Shown in pieces: positions 1-9,304 of a DNA stretch of 25,550 nucleotides; the first letter of the stretch is position 1; each line of letters opens with the position of its first letter. Origin of the DNA: Candidatus Phytoplasma meliae (GTDB lineage: Bacteria; Bacillota_I; Bacilli_A; Acholeplasmatales; Acholeplasmataceae). Position numbers and translations under genes: made by a program. The stretch covers positions 1-25,550 of the forward strand of contig NZ_JACAOD020000012.1 of NCBI RefSeq assembly GCF_016876135.2, read 5' to 3'. The notes beneath the pieces were generated by a model, which had not been told where the DNA came from, searched no databases, and saw nothing but the letters and a program-made list of their open reading frames with translations.

Positions 1-1178
1 GTTACTTTTTGGACTTTTTGAGCATGCTTCAATTTCAATCCAATGACAGCATGTCCTGCTTCATGATATGAAACCATTTTTTTCTCATCTTCATCATATT
101 TACGTGATTTTTTGGCAGGACCCATTAACACTCTATCTATAGCTTCATATAATTCTTCATTTGTAATTAATGTTTTATTATTGCGAACTGTTAAAATAGA
201 TGCTTCGTTTAATACAGAAGCAAGTTGAGCTCCACTCATATAAGGAGTTTGTTTGGCGATTTGTGATAAATCGACTTCTTGAGCTAACTTTTTGTTTTTA
301 GCATGCACTTTTAAAATGGCCTCTCTTGCTTTGACATCAGGTAAACCAACAGTAAATTGACGGTCGAATCTACCAGGACGAAGTAAAGCAGCATCTAGCA
401 TGTCTTTTCTATTAGTGGCTCCAATAATTAAAACTCCTTTAGAAGAATTAAAGCCGTCCATTTCAGTTAGAAGTTGATTTAAGGTTTGGTCTTTTTCTTG
501 GGAGCCGCCACTATTTCCGCCACCCCTTTTTCCTCCTAAAACATCGATTTCATCAATGAATAAGACACAAGGAGCATGATTTCTCACCTCTTCAAATAAT
601 TTACGAATTCGTGAAGCACCAACTCCTACAAACATTTCAACAAATTCTGAACCTGAAACGGCATAAAAAGGGACTCCCGCTTCACCCGCTACTGCTTTGG
701 CAAGTAAGGTTTTTCCTGTTCCAGGAGGACCTTCTAATAAAACCCCTTTAGGAATTGAAGCTCCTATTTTTTCATATTTATAAGGATTTTTTAAGAAATC
801 AATTAATTCTTGCATCTCTTCTTTTTCTTCTTCGTTTCCAGCAACATCTTGGAAAGTAAAAAGAGATTTTTGAGAAGAAGAAATTTGAGATTTACGCGTA
901 AAAGAACCATCTGCTAAAAATCTTTCACCCCAATAACCTAATAAAAATAAACTAATAACAGGAGATAAAAAAAATTTTATTTCATTTTGAATATTATTTT
1001 TTAAAATCATCACAATAAAATGAAAATTTTTAAATTTATAAATCCCTTTATCAACATGAGGATTTAAGACATATCTATTTAATAATTCTAATATAAAAAC
1101 AATTATATTAAAAATAATTAATAATAAAATAATATTTCTTAAAGTTAATTTGCTAAAATATGATTTAAATTTTTTCAT
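1..1178 (-). CDS. ftsH: ATP-dependent zinc metalloprotease FtsH/HflB (3' end outside window)
   Basis: Membrane-bound AAA+ protease that extracts and degrades membrane and short-lived cytosolic proteins. The N-terminal 110 or so residues hold two hydrophobic segments. The AAA+ domain follows with Walker A GPPGTGKT, Walker B as LFIDEID, sensor ATN and an arginine-rich RPGRFDR segment. The zinc-binding HEAGH of the M41 peptidase appears just before the window edge, so only the C-terminal part of the peptidase is missing. The ATG at 1178 lies 5 nt after the stop of the upstream gene and has no strong Shine-Dalgarno of its own, which suggests translational coupling. Phytoplasmas often carry several ftsH copies; fragments occur elsewhere in this window. 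Confidence 0.96.
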   Translation of the reverse strand, partial: MKKFKSYFSKLTLRNIILLLIIFNIIVFILELLNRYVLNPHVDKGIYKFKNFHFIVMILKNNIQNEIKFFLSPVISLFLLGYWGERFLADGSFTRKSQISSSQKSLFTFQDVAGNEEEKEEMQELIDFLKNPYKYEKIGASIPKGVLLEGPPGTGKTLLAKAVAGEAGVPFYAVSGSEFVEMFVGVGASRIRKLFEEVRNHAPCVLFIDEIDVLGGKRGGGNSGGSQEKDQTLNQLLTEMDGFNSSKGVLIIGATNRKDMLDAALLRPGRFDRQFTVGLPDVKAREAILKVHAKNKKLAQEVDLSQIAKQTPYMSGAQLASVLNEASILTVRNNKTLITNEELYEAIDRVLMGPAKKSRKYDEDEKKMVSYHEAGHAVIGLKLKHAQKVQKV

Positions 1179-1183
1179 AAATA

Positions 1184-2359
1184 TTAATTTGTTTCCATTA
1201 GATTTAACTTAATACAAGCAAGGGGAATATGAAAAAATTGTTTATGTTCAAAAGCAAGTATTTTTTGAAATATTTCATCATAAGTTTTATGTCGTATTTG
1301 CGTTAATTCATGATTTAAATTTTGTGTTCCAATATTTTCTCTTGGTAATAATTGTAATATTACGTTGTCATGAAAACATATAAATTGTTCCAAAGTCGCT
1401 TTATAATTATCATCAAGTGAAAATGCTGGATATTGTTGCTCATAAGGAGAATTAGTTTCAGGTTGTTTGCCAGAAGTAATGTTTGAATCAATTATGCTAT
1501 GATTTTGGTTTTCTTTTAAATATTTTTGAAGTGATGATAAATCGAAAATTATTTTATCTTGCGAATCGCAAATATTATATACAGAAGTTATCATATGCCA
1601 AAAATAGTCCTCTTCGTTATATTCATCCATTTCAGGCATTACCTGTAAACGCATATTCATAATTTCAGATGATGTCGTTGTTGTGATTTGTAATTGTTGA
1701 AAGGTTAATTTTGTATTTTTTTCAATAAAATTTTGAAACAAAGTGTTAATTTGATTAACCAAATTTGTAGTTAACTGAGGATTTTTAGAAAAATATTCAT
1801 AATCATCATCTACGAATAATTGAATTTTATAACTAGCACCCTGCTCTTCTGGAGTTAATTCATTCCAAGCGTCTTCAAGGGATTTTAAAGCTTTATCAAA
1901 ATCATAACCAATAGTTTGTAAATTATCTTCTTCATAAATAGTTTGGCTTTCGCGATTTAAAGAAAAAACACCATTAGGCATATATGCCTTATTATTTTTA
2001 AACAACGCTTTAGTAAATAAACTAGATGTCGGAACTGACACATTTAACTTCTCTCGATCAATGCAATGATACAAACTTTTTCTAAAATTTTTATTTTTTG
2101 TTAAACAATTTGAGTTTTGCGGTTTTTCAAAAAAATTTAAAAAAACTAATTGCCCGTCATTAGGAATTTTATCTTGAAACTGAAAAGACATTTCGTTTTC
2201 TATATGTTTACGCATTTTATCTTGTTCTTTATTTTCTTGTTGGCTTGAATTATAATCTTTACATAAAAAAATAGTAATAACGCTTATCACAACTATAATT
2301 GTTAAACAAATGATAATAATTTTTTTATGTTTAACAATCACTTCTTTTAATTTATGCAT
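1184..2359 (-). CDS. membrane-anchored OppA/DppA-like protein, probably reduced
   Basis: 391 residues. Residues 17-33 form one membrane segment or uncleaved signal anchor, so the body should face outward. Around residues 87-130 the stretch [17 protein letters not shown] followed by a PNG motif resembles the 'VRKALSYAIDRE' region of peptide-binding proteins of ABC transporters (SBP_bac_5). That region lies in the second half of OppA, which usually has more than 500 residues, so this looks like a shortened or strongly diverged relative whose first lobe is absent. It is the first gene of a two-gene unit with ftsH, 5 nt upstream. An AGAAAGG sequence 9 nt before the ATG serves as ribosome binding site. 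Peptide binding is inferred only; it may now serve the neighbouring protease instead. Confidence 0.75.
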   Translation of the reverse strand: MHKLKEVIVKHKKIIIICLTIIVVISVITIFLCKDYNSSQQENKEQDKMRKHIENEMSFQFQDKIPNDGQLVFLNFFEKPQNSNCLTKNKNFRKSLYHCIDREKLNVSVPTSSLFTKALFKNNKAYMPNGVFSLNRESQTIYEEDNLQTIGYDFDKALKSLEDAWNELTPEEQGASYKIQLFVDDDYEYFSKNPQLTTNLVNQINTLFQNFIEKNTKLTFQQLQITTTTSSEIMNMRLQVMPEMDEYNEEDYFWHMITSVYNICDSQDKIIFDLSSLQKYLKENQNHSIIDSNITSGKQPETNSPYEQQYPAFSLDDNYKATLEQFICFHDNVILQLLPRENIGTQNLNHELTQIRHKTYDEIFQKILAFEHKQFFHIPLACIKLNLMETN

Positions 2360-2419
2360 ATTTTCTAACCTTTCTAATTACAATTTGATAGCTATTTTAT
2401 TCTTAAAATTTATTCTTAA

Positions 2420-2471
2420 AATAACTATTAACTATAATTATACACCAAAAAAAAAACAAGTTTTATGCTCA
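2420..2471 (-). promoter_or_regulatory. poly-T / TATAAT promoter module, copy 1
   Basis: Read on the minus strand: remains of a hairpin arm (TGAGCATAAAACTTGTT), a run of 10 T, GGTG, then TATAAT (plus-strand 2437-2442). A start site near 2430 would give a leader of about 70 nt to the ATG at 2359. The same module occurs at 9791-9859 and 10992-11068 with T-runs of 7 and 14. The second hairpin arm is decayed here. The promoter role is inferred from position and the perfect -10 hexamer. Confidence 0.5.
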
Positions 2472-2604
2472 AAAAATGATTTTGTTAATTTTTAATTGAG
2501 TTATTTTCTTATTTTTTAGGTTTTATTTTGAATTTAGTTAAATTGCTATTATCCACAAAAATCACTTTATTACAAAATGCGTTGATTTCAAAAAATATTT
2601 TGCA

Positions 2605-2634
2605 AAAAAAAAAAAAAAGACCTTAAAAAGTCTC
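2605..2634 (-). terminator. weak rho-independent terminator
   Basis: On the minus strand an AGAC/GTCT stem with an imperfect inner part is followed by 13 or more T. It lies directly after the ftsH C-terminal fragment, matching an old gene end. Confidence 0.4.
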
Positions 2635-2650
2635 TTCTTTAATTTATTTT

Positions 2651-2803
2651 TTATTTTAATCTAAAAACTTTATCAATTAACATGAACTCAAATAACTTTT
2701 CAATTTCTTCTTTAATAATAATTCTCTTTCCTAATGGCAAGTTAGTGATATTATCTAATAATTTCTTATTTACTTTAATAATATTTCTAGCTTGTTCTAT
2801 ACA
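2651..2803 (-). pseudogene. C-terminal fragment of an ftsH copy
   Basis: An open stretch of about 50 codons without a start ends at TAA 2651-2653. Its residues (ARNIIKVNKKLLDNI..., then KRIIIKEEIEKLFEF) match the usual last helices of FtsH, where a long helix is followed by a 'leucine pair - E..TL..EEI' pattern. No AAA+ or zinc site precedes it, so this is a leftover of a second ftsH gene. It lies upstream of the intact ftsH operon in the same orientation, consistent with duplication and decay. Similarity judged by eye. Confidence 0.55.
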
Positions 2804-2900
2804 TTAACAATTAATTAATTTAAACACTATATCCTATCTTTACGTCCTTAATAAATAAAGTTGATCATATTATTTAAATAAATATAATAATTTACATTTT

Positions 2901-3161
2901 TTAATTGTTCTCATTTTTATTTTGCAATGAATTTATGAAATTAAACCATGCATGCAACATTTCTTCATAGGCATTTGGTTTTGAATGTTTATCAATTGTT
3001 GAATTTTGCAAAATCGTTCTATTAACGTTATTAACTCCTTTTTTTACTTGATATATCGGTTCATTTTTCAACGCTTCTATATATAATATAGCACCACTTA
3101 CAGCGCCAATAACAATTCCTATTATAGCAAAAATAACGCTATTAATAATTTTTTTTATCAT
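2901..3161 (-). CDS. small single-span membrane protein, unknown function
   Basis: 86 residues from the ATG at 3161; a TTG at 3167 would add two. Residues 5-28 (IINSVIFAIIGIVIGAVSGA and on) form a glycine-rich membrane segment that could also be a signal peptide. The rest is hydrophilic, ending in a short helix with a KNENN tail. AGAAAGG lies 10 nt before the ATG, the same signal as at 2359, which supports the ATG. The start sits just beyond the decayed hsdS fragment, so its upstream region has been replaced by debris. Family not recognised. Real translation is likely from the ribosome binding site and the clean membrane pattern. Confidence 0.6.
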   Translation of the reverse strand: MIKKIINSVIFAIIGIVIGAVSGAILYIEALKNEPIYQVKKGVNNVNRTILQNSTIDKHSKPNAYEEMLHAWFNFINSLQNKNENN

Positions 3162-3163
3162 AA

Positions 3164-3387
3164 TCAAATAACCTTTCTTAATGAAATTAAAATATCATTT
3201 ATTTTTAATATTTTATCAGAAGGACAATTTTCAGAATAATATTTTTTAGATAAATTAAATGCCCCCCTCTAATTTGTCCTTGTTTAATTACTTGAATCCC
3301 TTTAGAGAAATATTTTTTAGGAGTATATCCTCTTTTAATATAAGCAATTATCTCTCTTAATCTAATTTCTGCCCATTCAAAAATAAC
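3164..3387 (-). pseudogene. hsdS: type I restriction specificity subunit (hsdS) fragment, frameshifted
   Basis: Directly after the tatD stop, and in the same frame, the minus strand encodes LREIIAYIKRGYTPKKY followed by SKGIQVIKQGQIRG. This matches the start of a DNA-recognition domain of HsdS (typically 'yikrGytPky..kgipvi.q..ir'). At a run of six G (plus-strand C at 3262-3267) the frame changes and continues as NLSKKYYSENCPSDKILKIN then DILISLRK, again an HsdS pattern. It stops at TGA 3164-3166. One more G would join the halves. No start codon, second recognition domain, hsdM or hsdR is near, so this is a relic. Confidence 0.6.
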
Positions 3388-4152
3388 CTAAGTGAGTTTA
3401 TTTAAAAACAATTGAGCTACATTATTACTAGTTGTTTCTGCTACTTCTTGCAAAGAAATATTTCGCAAAAAAGCAATACGATCAGCAATAACTTTAATAT
3501 AAGCTGGTTCATTTCTTTCTTTTTGAAAGGGGAAAGGAGTTAAATAAGGGGCATCAGTTTCTAATAAAATTCTATTTAAAGGAATAATTTTAGCAATTTC
3601 ATGAGCAGTTTTAGCATTTTCAAAAGTAACAACTCCACCAATACCAATATAAAAACCTAATTCTAAAGCTTTTTGAGCTTCTTGAACACTAAAAACTAAA
3701 CAATGAAAAACACCTCTTACTTTATTTTTATATGGCAACAAAAGACGATAAATTTCTTCAAAAGACTTGCGAGCATGAATAATAATAGGTAAATTATGTT
3801 GAATAGCTATTTCTACTTGTGTTTGAAAAAACTTTTTTTGCAAAGCTAAATTATCTTGCCGATGGTGTAAATCAAGACCAATTTCGCCAATAGCCACTGT
3901 TTGAGGATGATGAAGATATTTAAGAATATTTTCTGGTTTTTCTAAAGTTAAGCAAGAACAAGGATGAATACCAAAAGCAATCATCATTTGAGGATAACGA
4001 TGGGCCATAGCAAAAGCTTTTTGATTACTTGCCTCATCCATGCCTATCACAATCATTCTTTGCACATCATTTTGCAACGCTTTTGATAAAACTTGATCTA
4101 AATCTTTTTCATATATTTTAAGATTTAAGTGAGCGTGAGTATCGATTAACAT
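3388..4152 (-). CDS. tatD: TatD-family metal-dependent deoxyribonuclease
   Basis: 254 residues, full length for the family. TatD proteins are cytosolic TIM-barrel hydrolases with 3'-5' exonuclease activity, linked to DNA repair and DNA turnover. Visible metal ligands: DTHAHLN at residues 4-10 (HxH), the glutamate in GEIGLDLH, a histidine in IIIHARKS, one in RGVFHC, and ETDAPYLTP near the C-terminus. The ATG at 4152 has AAAGGAAG 9 nt upstream. An overlapping ATG a few bases upstream is in another frame and runs into a stop. The gene lies beyond the pdh terminator and so has its own transcript. Its stop is followed at once by the hsdS relic. Confidence 0.95.
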   Translation of the reverse strand: MLIDTHAHLNLKIYEKDLDQVLSKALQNDVQRMIVIGMDEASNQKAFAMAHRYPQMMIAFGIHPCSCLTLEKPENILKYLHHPQTVAIGEIGLDLHHRQDNLALQKKFFQTQVEIAIQHNLPIIIHARKSFEEIYRLLLPYKNKVRGVFHCLVFSVQEAQKALELGFYIGIGGVVTFENAKTAHEIAKIIPLNRILLETDAPYLTPFPFQKERNEPAYIKVIADRIAFLRNISLQEVAETTSNNVAQLFLNKLT

Positions 4153-4202
4153 ATCATGTATCTTCCTTTTATGTTCTTCTTTTAATAATGGAAATGAAAT
4201 AA

Positions 4203-4233
4203 ATAAAAAGACTAACTTAAACAGTTAGTCTTT
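4203..4233 (-). terminator. rho-independent terminator of the pdh operon
   Basis: Perfect stem AAAGACTAAC / GTTAGTCTTT with a 7-nt loop; on the minus strand it is followed by a T-rich tail. It sits 28 nt after the pdhD stop. Confidence 0.85.
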
Positions 4234-4260
4234 GATAATTTTAAAGTGATATAGTAATTT

Positions 4261-5637
4261 TTAAGCATGAATAGGTTTATCAATAGCACCTAAAAGAGTT
4301 TCAAAAATTAATTCAGATAATGTCGGATGAGGGTGAATCGCTTCTGATAATTCATAAGCAGTTCCTTCTAATTCCATCCCCACCGAAATTTCACTAATTA
4401 ATTCTGTAGCATTATAAGCATAAATATGCATACCCAAAATTTCTAAATGTTTAGCATCAACAATGAGTTTTGCAAAACCTTCTTTTTCCCCATCAGCCAA
4501 AGATTTACCAATAGCACTCAGAGGAACTTTGGATACTTTATAATCAATTTTTTGCATTTGAGCTTCTTTTTCAGTAATACCAATAGAAGCGATTTCAGGA
4601 AAACCATAAATACATGAAGGAATGCGTTGATAATTAATCCCATGAGTGTTGCTTTTGCCCAAAGCATGCATCACAGCGATAATGCCTTCATGGCTGGCAA
4701 CATGAGCTAACATATGTTTACCATTAACATCACCAATAGCATAAACATTAGGAATAGATGTTTGTAAAAAATGATCAGTCACGATACTGTTGCGTTCCAT
4801 TTGTAAATTAAGTTTTTCTAATCCTGCTAAATTAGGTTTGATACCAGCAGCCATTAAAATAACTTCAGCTTCTTTAGTTACTTGAGCATCTTGATGAGTA
4901 TATGTTACTTGATGTCCTTTGATGCTGTTGATTTCTACTTGGGTTAAAATTTGAATACCATCAGCTTTTAATCGTTTAGTATAAGCATCAACAATATCAT
5001 GGTCAGCCCCATTTAAAATAGTGGCTTGTCTTTCTAAAATAGTAACATCAGAGCCAAAAGTTTTATGAAGAGTAGCAAATTCAACCCCAATAACACCACC
5101 ACCAATAATAATGATATTTTTAGGATATTTATCTAATTGTAACAATTCTTTACTAGTTTTTAAAACCCCTTTTTGATAACTTTCTAAAGCCCCTTTGATA
5201 GGAGGAATAAAAGCAGTAGCACCAGTTGCAATAATTAACTTTTTAGTTTGTAAAATATCTTGATTAACTGAGATTTCTTGAGGGGAAAGAGCGGTTGCCA
5301 TCCCATAATAAAGATCAATTTTATTTTTTTTTAAAAGAAAAGCAATACCATTAGTTAATTGCTCAACAATCTTATTTTTGCGATTAAGAATAGCAAGCCA
5401 ATTAAAAGATGGAGGTTGATTCACAATAATACCAAAATCATTTGCTTTTTGTACATTTTGATATATTTTAGCACTTTTTAAATACGTTTTAGTAGGGATA
5501 CATCCATAATTAAGGCAAATACCGCCTAATTTATGTTTTTCTACCAAAGCCACTTTAACACCGGCTTGAGCCGCTTTGATAGCTGCTACATACCCTCCTG
5601 GCCCACCACCAATAACTACAATATCATAATTTTTCAT
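4261..5637 (-). CDS. pdhD: dihydrolipoamide dehydrogenase (E3 of pyruvate dehydrogenase)
   Basis: 458 residues, complete. FAD/NAD flavoprotein that reoxidises the lipoyl arm of E2 and makes NADH. Visible: FAD-binding GGGPGGYVAA at 10-19; redox disulfide GGICLNYGCIPTK with Cys41 and Cys46; NAD-binding GGGVIGVEFA; second FAD motif AIGDVNGKHMLAH; C-terminal HPHPTLSE from residue 435 with the catalytic His/Glu pair. No N-terminal lipoyl domain is fused, unlike the E3 of some Mollicutes. Last gene of the operon, 21 nt after pdhC, followed by a strong terminator. Phytoplasmas lack many energy pathways, so this complex is probably central to turning pyruvate into acetyl-CoA. Confidence 0.97.
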   Translation of the reverse strand: MKNYDIVVIGGGPGGYVAAIKAAQAGVKVALVEKHKLGGICLNYGCIPTKTYLKSAKIYQNVQKANDFGIIVNQPPSFNWLAILNRKNKIVEQLTNGIAFLLKKNKIDLYYGMATALSPQEISVNQDILQTKKLIIATGATAFIPPIKGALESYQKGVLKTSKELLQLDKYPKNIIIIGGGVIGVEFATLHKTFGSDVTILERQATILNGADHDIVDAYTKRLKADGIQILTQVEINSIKGHQVTYTHQDAQVTKEAEVILMAAGIKPNLAGLEKLNLQMERNSIVTDHFLQTSIPNVYAIGDVNGKHMLAHVASHEGIIAVMHALGKSNTHGINYQRIPSCIYGFPEIASIGITEKEAQMQKIDYKVSKVPLSAIGKSLADGEKEGFAKLIVDAKHLEILGMHIYAYNATELISEISVGMELEGTAYELSEAIHPHPTLSELIFETLLGAIDKPIHA

Positions 5638-5658
5638 AATTAGTTTATACTTTCTTAT

Positions 5659-6906
5659 TTAATTTAAAAGTAATAAAGTAGGTGAAGATAGTAATTCTTT
5701 AATTCGTTTTAAAAATCTTCCTCCATCAGCCCCATCAATAATACGATGGTCAACTGCTAAGGAAAGTGGTAACATATCGGCTATAATAATTTGATTATTA
5801 TCTACAATTGGTTTTTTAGAAATTTTACCAACTCCTAAAATAGCTACTTCAGGATGGTTAATAATAGGAGTACCGTAGCTAAGATCTAAAGAGCCAAAAT
5901 TAGTAATAGTAAAGGTCCCGTTTTGTAATTGTTCTAATTGCACTTTTCTTTCAATAGTTTCTTGAGCTACTTGTTGTAATTGTTTAGCTAATTCTAAAAG
6001 CTGTAATTTATTAGCGTTTTTAATATTAGGAACAATTAAGCCATCTTTAGTATCGACTGCAATTCCTAAATTAATAAATTTCTTTAAAATAATTTCTTCT
6101 TTCTTATCATCATAACTAGCATTAAAAAGAGAGAATTCTTGCAAAGTAATTGCAACGGCTTTCATAATAAAAGCCATAAAAGTAAGTTTAATTCCTTCTT
6201 TTTCTGCTTGCGGTTTAGCTTGTTTTCTTAAAGCAACTAAATCACTAATATTAACTTCATCCATTAAAGTAACTTCAGGAATAGTACTTTTTGAAAGCAC
6301 CATTTTTTGAGCGATTGCTTTGCGAAGGCGAGAAATTTTAATAATTTCAGGAGCTTCTAAAGTGGTTGTAGCTGTTAGAGGAGTTACTACTTCAACATGA
6401 TGATTGGAAACATCATTGTGATTTGATTGTTGGATGATATCTTCTTTTAAGATTTTGCCCCCCAAACCAGTTCCTTTAATAGTTGCTAAATCAATTCTTA
6501 ATTCTTTGGCTAAACGTCTTACTAATGGAGTTGCCAATATTTTTTGAGAAGTGGCAGCAACAGAAGAAGTCGCTACAGACTCAGATTCCTGAACAGCTGC
6601 TTCTTTTTGAGGAGTTACCGTTGCTTTATTACTCATAGTACTTGCTTTTTTAACATCTTCTTCGCTATCTCCTGGTTCTTGAATTAAAACTAAGGTTTCC
6701 CCAACATTAATCACATCACCTTCTTTATGAGCCATATTAAGAATAGTTCCTGTAACAGGAGCCGTCAATTCAACATCTAGTTTATCAGTTTCTATTTTAA
6801 CCAAAACATCGCCTTCTTTAATAGCATCTCCTATTTTAAAAAACCACTGAGTAATGGTGCCTTCATGAATACCTTCGCCAACATCAGCAAATTTAAATTC
6901 AAACAT
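5659..6906 (-). CDS. pdhC: dihydrolipoamide acetyltransferase (E2 of pyruvate dehydrogenase)
   Basis: 415 residues. Domain order: one lipoyl domain (residues 1-78) with the lipoylated lysine in ETDKLDVEL (Lys42); a flexible linker rich in Ala, Ser, Thr and Val; a peripheral-subunit binding domain (ATPLVRRLAKELRID to KILKEDI, about 125-157); a second linker; and the catalytic domain from about 190 ending in DHRIIDGADGG, with His387 and Asp391 as the active-site pair. It transfers the acetyl group from E1 to CoA and forms the core of the complex. Only one lipoyl domain is present. TCCAAGGAGAAAATT before the ATG provides a strong ribosome binding site. It begins 39 nt after pdhB. Confidence 0.97.
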   Translation of the reverse strand: MFEFKFADVGEGIHEGTITQWFFKIGDAIKEGDVLVKIETDKLDVELTAPVTGTILNMAHKEGDVINVGETLVLIQEPGDSEEDVKKASTMSNKATVTPQKEAAVQESESVATSSVAATSQKILATPLVRRLAKELRIDLATIKGTGLGGKILKEDIIQQSNHNDVSNHHVEVVTPLTATTTLEAPEIIKISRLRKAIAQKMVLSKSTIPEVTLMDEVNISDLVALRKQAKPQAEKEGIKLTFMAFIMKAVAITLQEFSLFNASYDDKKEEIILKKFINLGIAVDTKDGLIVPNIKNANKLQLLELAKQLQQVAQETIERKVQLEQLQNGTFTITNFGSLDLSYGTPIINHPEVAILGVGKISKKPIVDNNQIIIADMLPLSLAVDHRIIDGADGGRFLKRIKELLSSPTLLLLN

Positions 6907-6945
6907 AATTTTCTCCTTGGATTTTCATTGTTTTATTAACTACTA

Positions 6946-7920
6946 TCATTCTGAAACTACTTTATTAATGGCATCAGCTATTTTAGCAGGGGTTAAAAAT
7001 TGATAATGTTCGGCTTTAGCCAAAGGCATAGTAATATCATTACCAGTAACCCTTGCTGGCGCAGCTTCTAAATGAAGGAAAGCTTTTTCATTAACTAAAG
7101 CCATTAATTCACCAGCTGGTCCATAAGTTTTACATGCTTCATGAACTACTAAAAAGCGACCTGTTTTTTTAACTGAATCAATCACAGTTTCACGATCAAT
7201 TGGATTGATGCTTCTTAAATCGATTAATTCAACTGAAACCGTATCAGTTAATTGTTTAATCGCCGCTTGAGTTTCTAACACCATAGCCCCCCAAGCAACA
7301 ACAGTAATATCGGTTCCTTCTTGCACTATTTTAGCTTTGCCAATAGGAACTTGATAATCATGTTCTGGTACTTCTTGTTTAAAACCACGATAAATACGTT
7401 TTGGTTCCATAAAAATAACTGGATCAGGATCATTAATAGCTGCCATTAAAAGGCCTTTAGCATCATAAGGATTGGAAGGTATAACAACCTTTAACCCAGG
7501 AACAGAACCTAAAATAACCTCTAAACTTTCAGAGTGATGTTCTAAAGATTTAACGCCGCCACCAACAGGAACTCTAACTACCATAGGAACACTACGAGTA
7601 CCACGACTACGATTACGCATACGAGCAGCATGAGCAAACAAATCTTCAAGCCCCACAAAAATAAAGCCATCAAATTGAATTTCAGCTACTGGTTTTAAAC
7701 CATTCATAGCCATTCCAATGGCGCTTCCTATAATCGCTGATTCAGCAATAGGAGTATTAAAAACCCTATTTTCACCATATTTATCTTGTAATCCTTGAGT
7801 AACACGGAAAACTCCCCCTAATTTACCAACATCTTGTCCAAAAACAACCATATTAGGATCTTTTTTTAATTGACTATCTAAAGTTTGATTAATTGCTTGC
7901 AATAATGTCATCAAAGCCAT
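6946..7920 (-). CDS. pdhB: pyruvate dehydrogenase E1 component, beta subunit
   Basis: 324 residues, normal for the family. With PdhA it forms the thiamine-diphosphate enzyme that decarboxylates pyruvate and loads the lipoyl arm of E2. Typical features: N-terminal ALNQTL-type start (MALMTLLQAINQTL), VFGQDVGKLGGVFRVT, FNTPIAESAIIGSAIGMA, EIQFDGF, the long motif ending in VPVGGGVKSLEHHSES, and PSNPYDAKGLL. The C-terminal half is a transketolase C domain (VELIDLRSINPIDRETV). It starts 2 nt after the pdhA stop, so the two subunits are translationally coupled, as fits a 1:1 complex. Confidence 0.97.
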   Translation of the reverse strand: MALMTLLQAINQTLDSQLKKDPNMVVFGQDVGKLGGVFRVTQGLQDKYGENRVFNTPIAESAIIGSAIGMAMNGLKPVAEIQFDGFIFVGLEDLFAHAARMRNRSRGTRSVPMVVRVPVGGGVKSLEHHSESLEVILGSVPGLKVVIPSNPYDAKGLLMAAINDPDPVIFMEPKRIYRGFKQEVPEHDYQVPIGKAKIVQEGTDITVVAWGAMVLETQAAIKQLTDTVSVELIDLRSINPIDRETVIDSVKKTGRFLVVHEACKTYGPAGELMALVNEKAFLHLEAAPARVTGNDITMPLAKAEHYQFLTPAKIADAINKVVSE

Positions 7921-7922
7921 GA

Positions 7923-9020
7923 TTATTTACCTTCTTTTCCTTGCGCCTTTAAAAAAGCTTGACATTCTTCTAATTGCTCTTCTAATTGAGGAGTCATGGT
8001 TTCATAAGTATATTGAAACACATCTTTAACATCAATTAAAGAACCATGTTGTTCTACTTTTTGATGAGCATCAACTATTTCTTGTTTTGCTTTTTCTTCA
8101 ATTTCTTTCACTTGTTCCAAACTCAAATAACCTTTTTTAATTAAATATGCTTGGAAACGCACAATTGGGTCTTTTTTACGCCATTCCATTTCTTCTTCTT
8201 TGCTGCGATAAACAGAAGCATTATCATTAGTAGAATGAGCTTCTAAACGATAAGCTATATTTTCAATTAAAATAGGCCCTTGTCCTTCGCGAGCTCTTGT
8301 GACAGCTTCTTTAACTGCTACATAAACAGCTAAAACATCATTACCATCAACTTGCATGCCAGGAATACCAAAAGCATAACATTTTTGAGCTAAAGTTTTC
8401 GCTTTTGATACATTTTTACGAGGATTAGAAATAGAATATTGATTATTTTGAATCAAAACTACTAAAGGAACTTGAAAAACCGCAGCATAATTAAGCCCAG
8501 CATTAAACTCTTCATGAGCAGTCCCGCCATCACCAATAGTTGCAATAGTAACCTCTTTTTTATTTTGGTATTTACTTGCAAAAGCTAAGCCAGCGCCTAA
8601 ATTAATGGAAGAGCCAATAATAATATTAACCGGCAAAAGACGCAATTTAGGATCTATTTGAGAACCTTTTTCATTGCCATACCAATAAAGATAAAATTGT
8701 TCTAAAGAAACTCCACGATAAAGATAAATCCCTGCATCACGATAATAAGGGGAAACCCAATCTTGTGGTTCTAAAGCAGCAGCGGCTCCCACTTGAGAAG
8801 CTTCTTGCCCCGAATTAAGCAAATAGTTCCCCATTCTACCTTGACGTTGATATTTTAAAGCCGCTAAATCAGCTTGTCTTCCTAAAACCATTGTTTGATA
8901 CATTTTTAATAAAGTATCTTTAGTAATTTTGGGTTCTAATTCAGGTTTAACGATATTTCCTTGAGGATCAAGAATTTGTAATTGTTTTTCTTTTAAAGGA
9001 TCATAAACGTTAGTTAACAT
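7923..9020 (-). CDS. pdhA: pyruvate dehydrogenase E1 component, alpha subunit
   Basis: 365 residues. Carries the thiamine-diphosphate motif from GDGGTAHEE (163-171) to LIQNN (189-193), the usual GDG...NN spacing. SPYYRDAG and AYRLEAHSTNDNASVYRS fit the substrate and regulatory loops of branched-chain/pyruvate E1 alpha; the HSTNDN form is like that of Gram-positive enzymes. First gene of the four-gene operon; the ATG follows ATAGGAGTATTATC. The upstream region is AT-rich and no clear promoter stands out within 300 nt. Confidence 0.97.
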   Translation of the reverse strand: MLTNVYDPLKEKQLQILDPQGNIVKPELEPKITKDTLLKMYQTMVLGRQADLAALKYQRQGRMGNYLLNSGQEASQVGAAAALEPQDWVSPYYRDAGIYLYRGVSLEQFYLYWYGNEKGSQIDPKLRLLPVNIIIGSSINLGAGLAFASKYQNKKEVTIATIGDGGTAHEEFNAGLNYAAVFQVPLVVLIQNNQYSISNPRKNVSKAKTLAQKCYAFGIPGMQVDGNDVLAVYVAVKEAVTRAREGQGPILIENIAYRLEAHSTNDNASVYRSKEEEMEWRKKDPIVRFQAYLIKKGYLSLEQVKEIEEKAKQEIVDAHQKVEQHGSLIDVKDVFQYTYETMTPQLEEQLEECQAFLKAQGKEGK

Positions 9021-9287
9021 GATAATACTCCTATATTTTTTATATTTTTTGAATTTAAATATTGTTTAATTAAAGTCTTTTTTTGTTTAGGATTAAATTA
9101 ATTAACTATAAGTATCAAATAATTTTTTAATAAAGTAAATGAATATTTTTTGATAATGATACATCTACAACTAAATTGTACTCCAAAATCAAAGTTTTGT
9201 TCAAAGAAAATAATTTTTTTGAATTTTTATGTTGTTGATTGTTGTTTATCTGAAAAAATAATATGTTGATGTGGACTTGATTGTAAG

Positions 9288-9298
9288 ATTGGTATACT
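9288..9298 (+). promoter_or_regulatory. orphan extended -10 promoter
   Basis: TGGTATACTAAGAAT (extended -10 with TATACT at 9293-9298). The twelve bases TATACTAAGAAT are identical to those of the probable pepA promoter at 13968. No plus-strand gene follows, only a terminator about 140 nt on. Confidence 0.4.
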
Positions 9299-9304
9299 AA
9301 GAAT

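Noticed and set aside
2310..2495. Plus-strand ORF over the start of the OppA-like gene
   Set aside because: Covers the leader, poly-A tract and antisense codons; no ribosome binding site.
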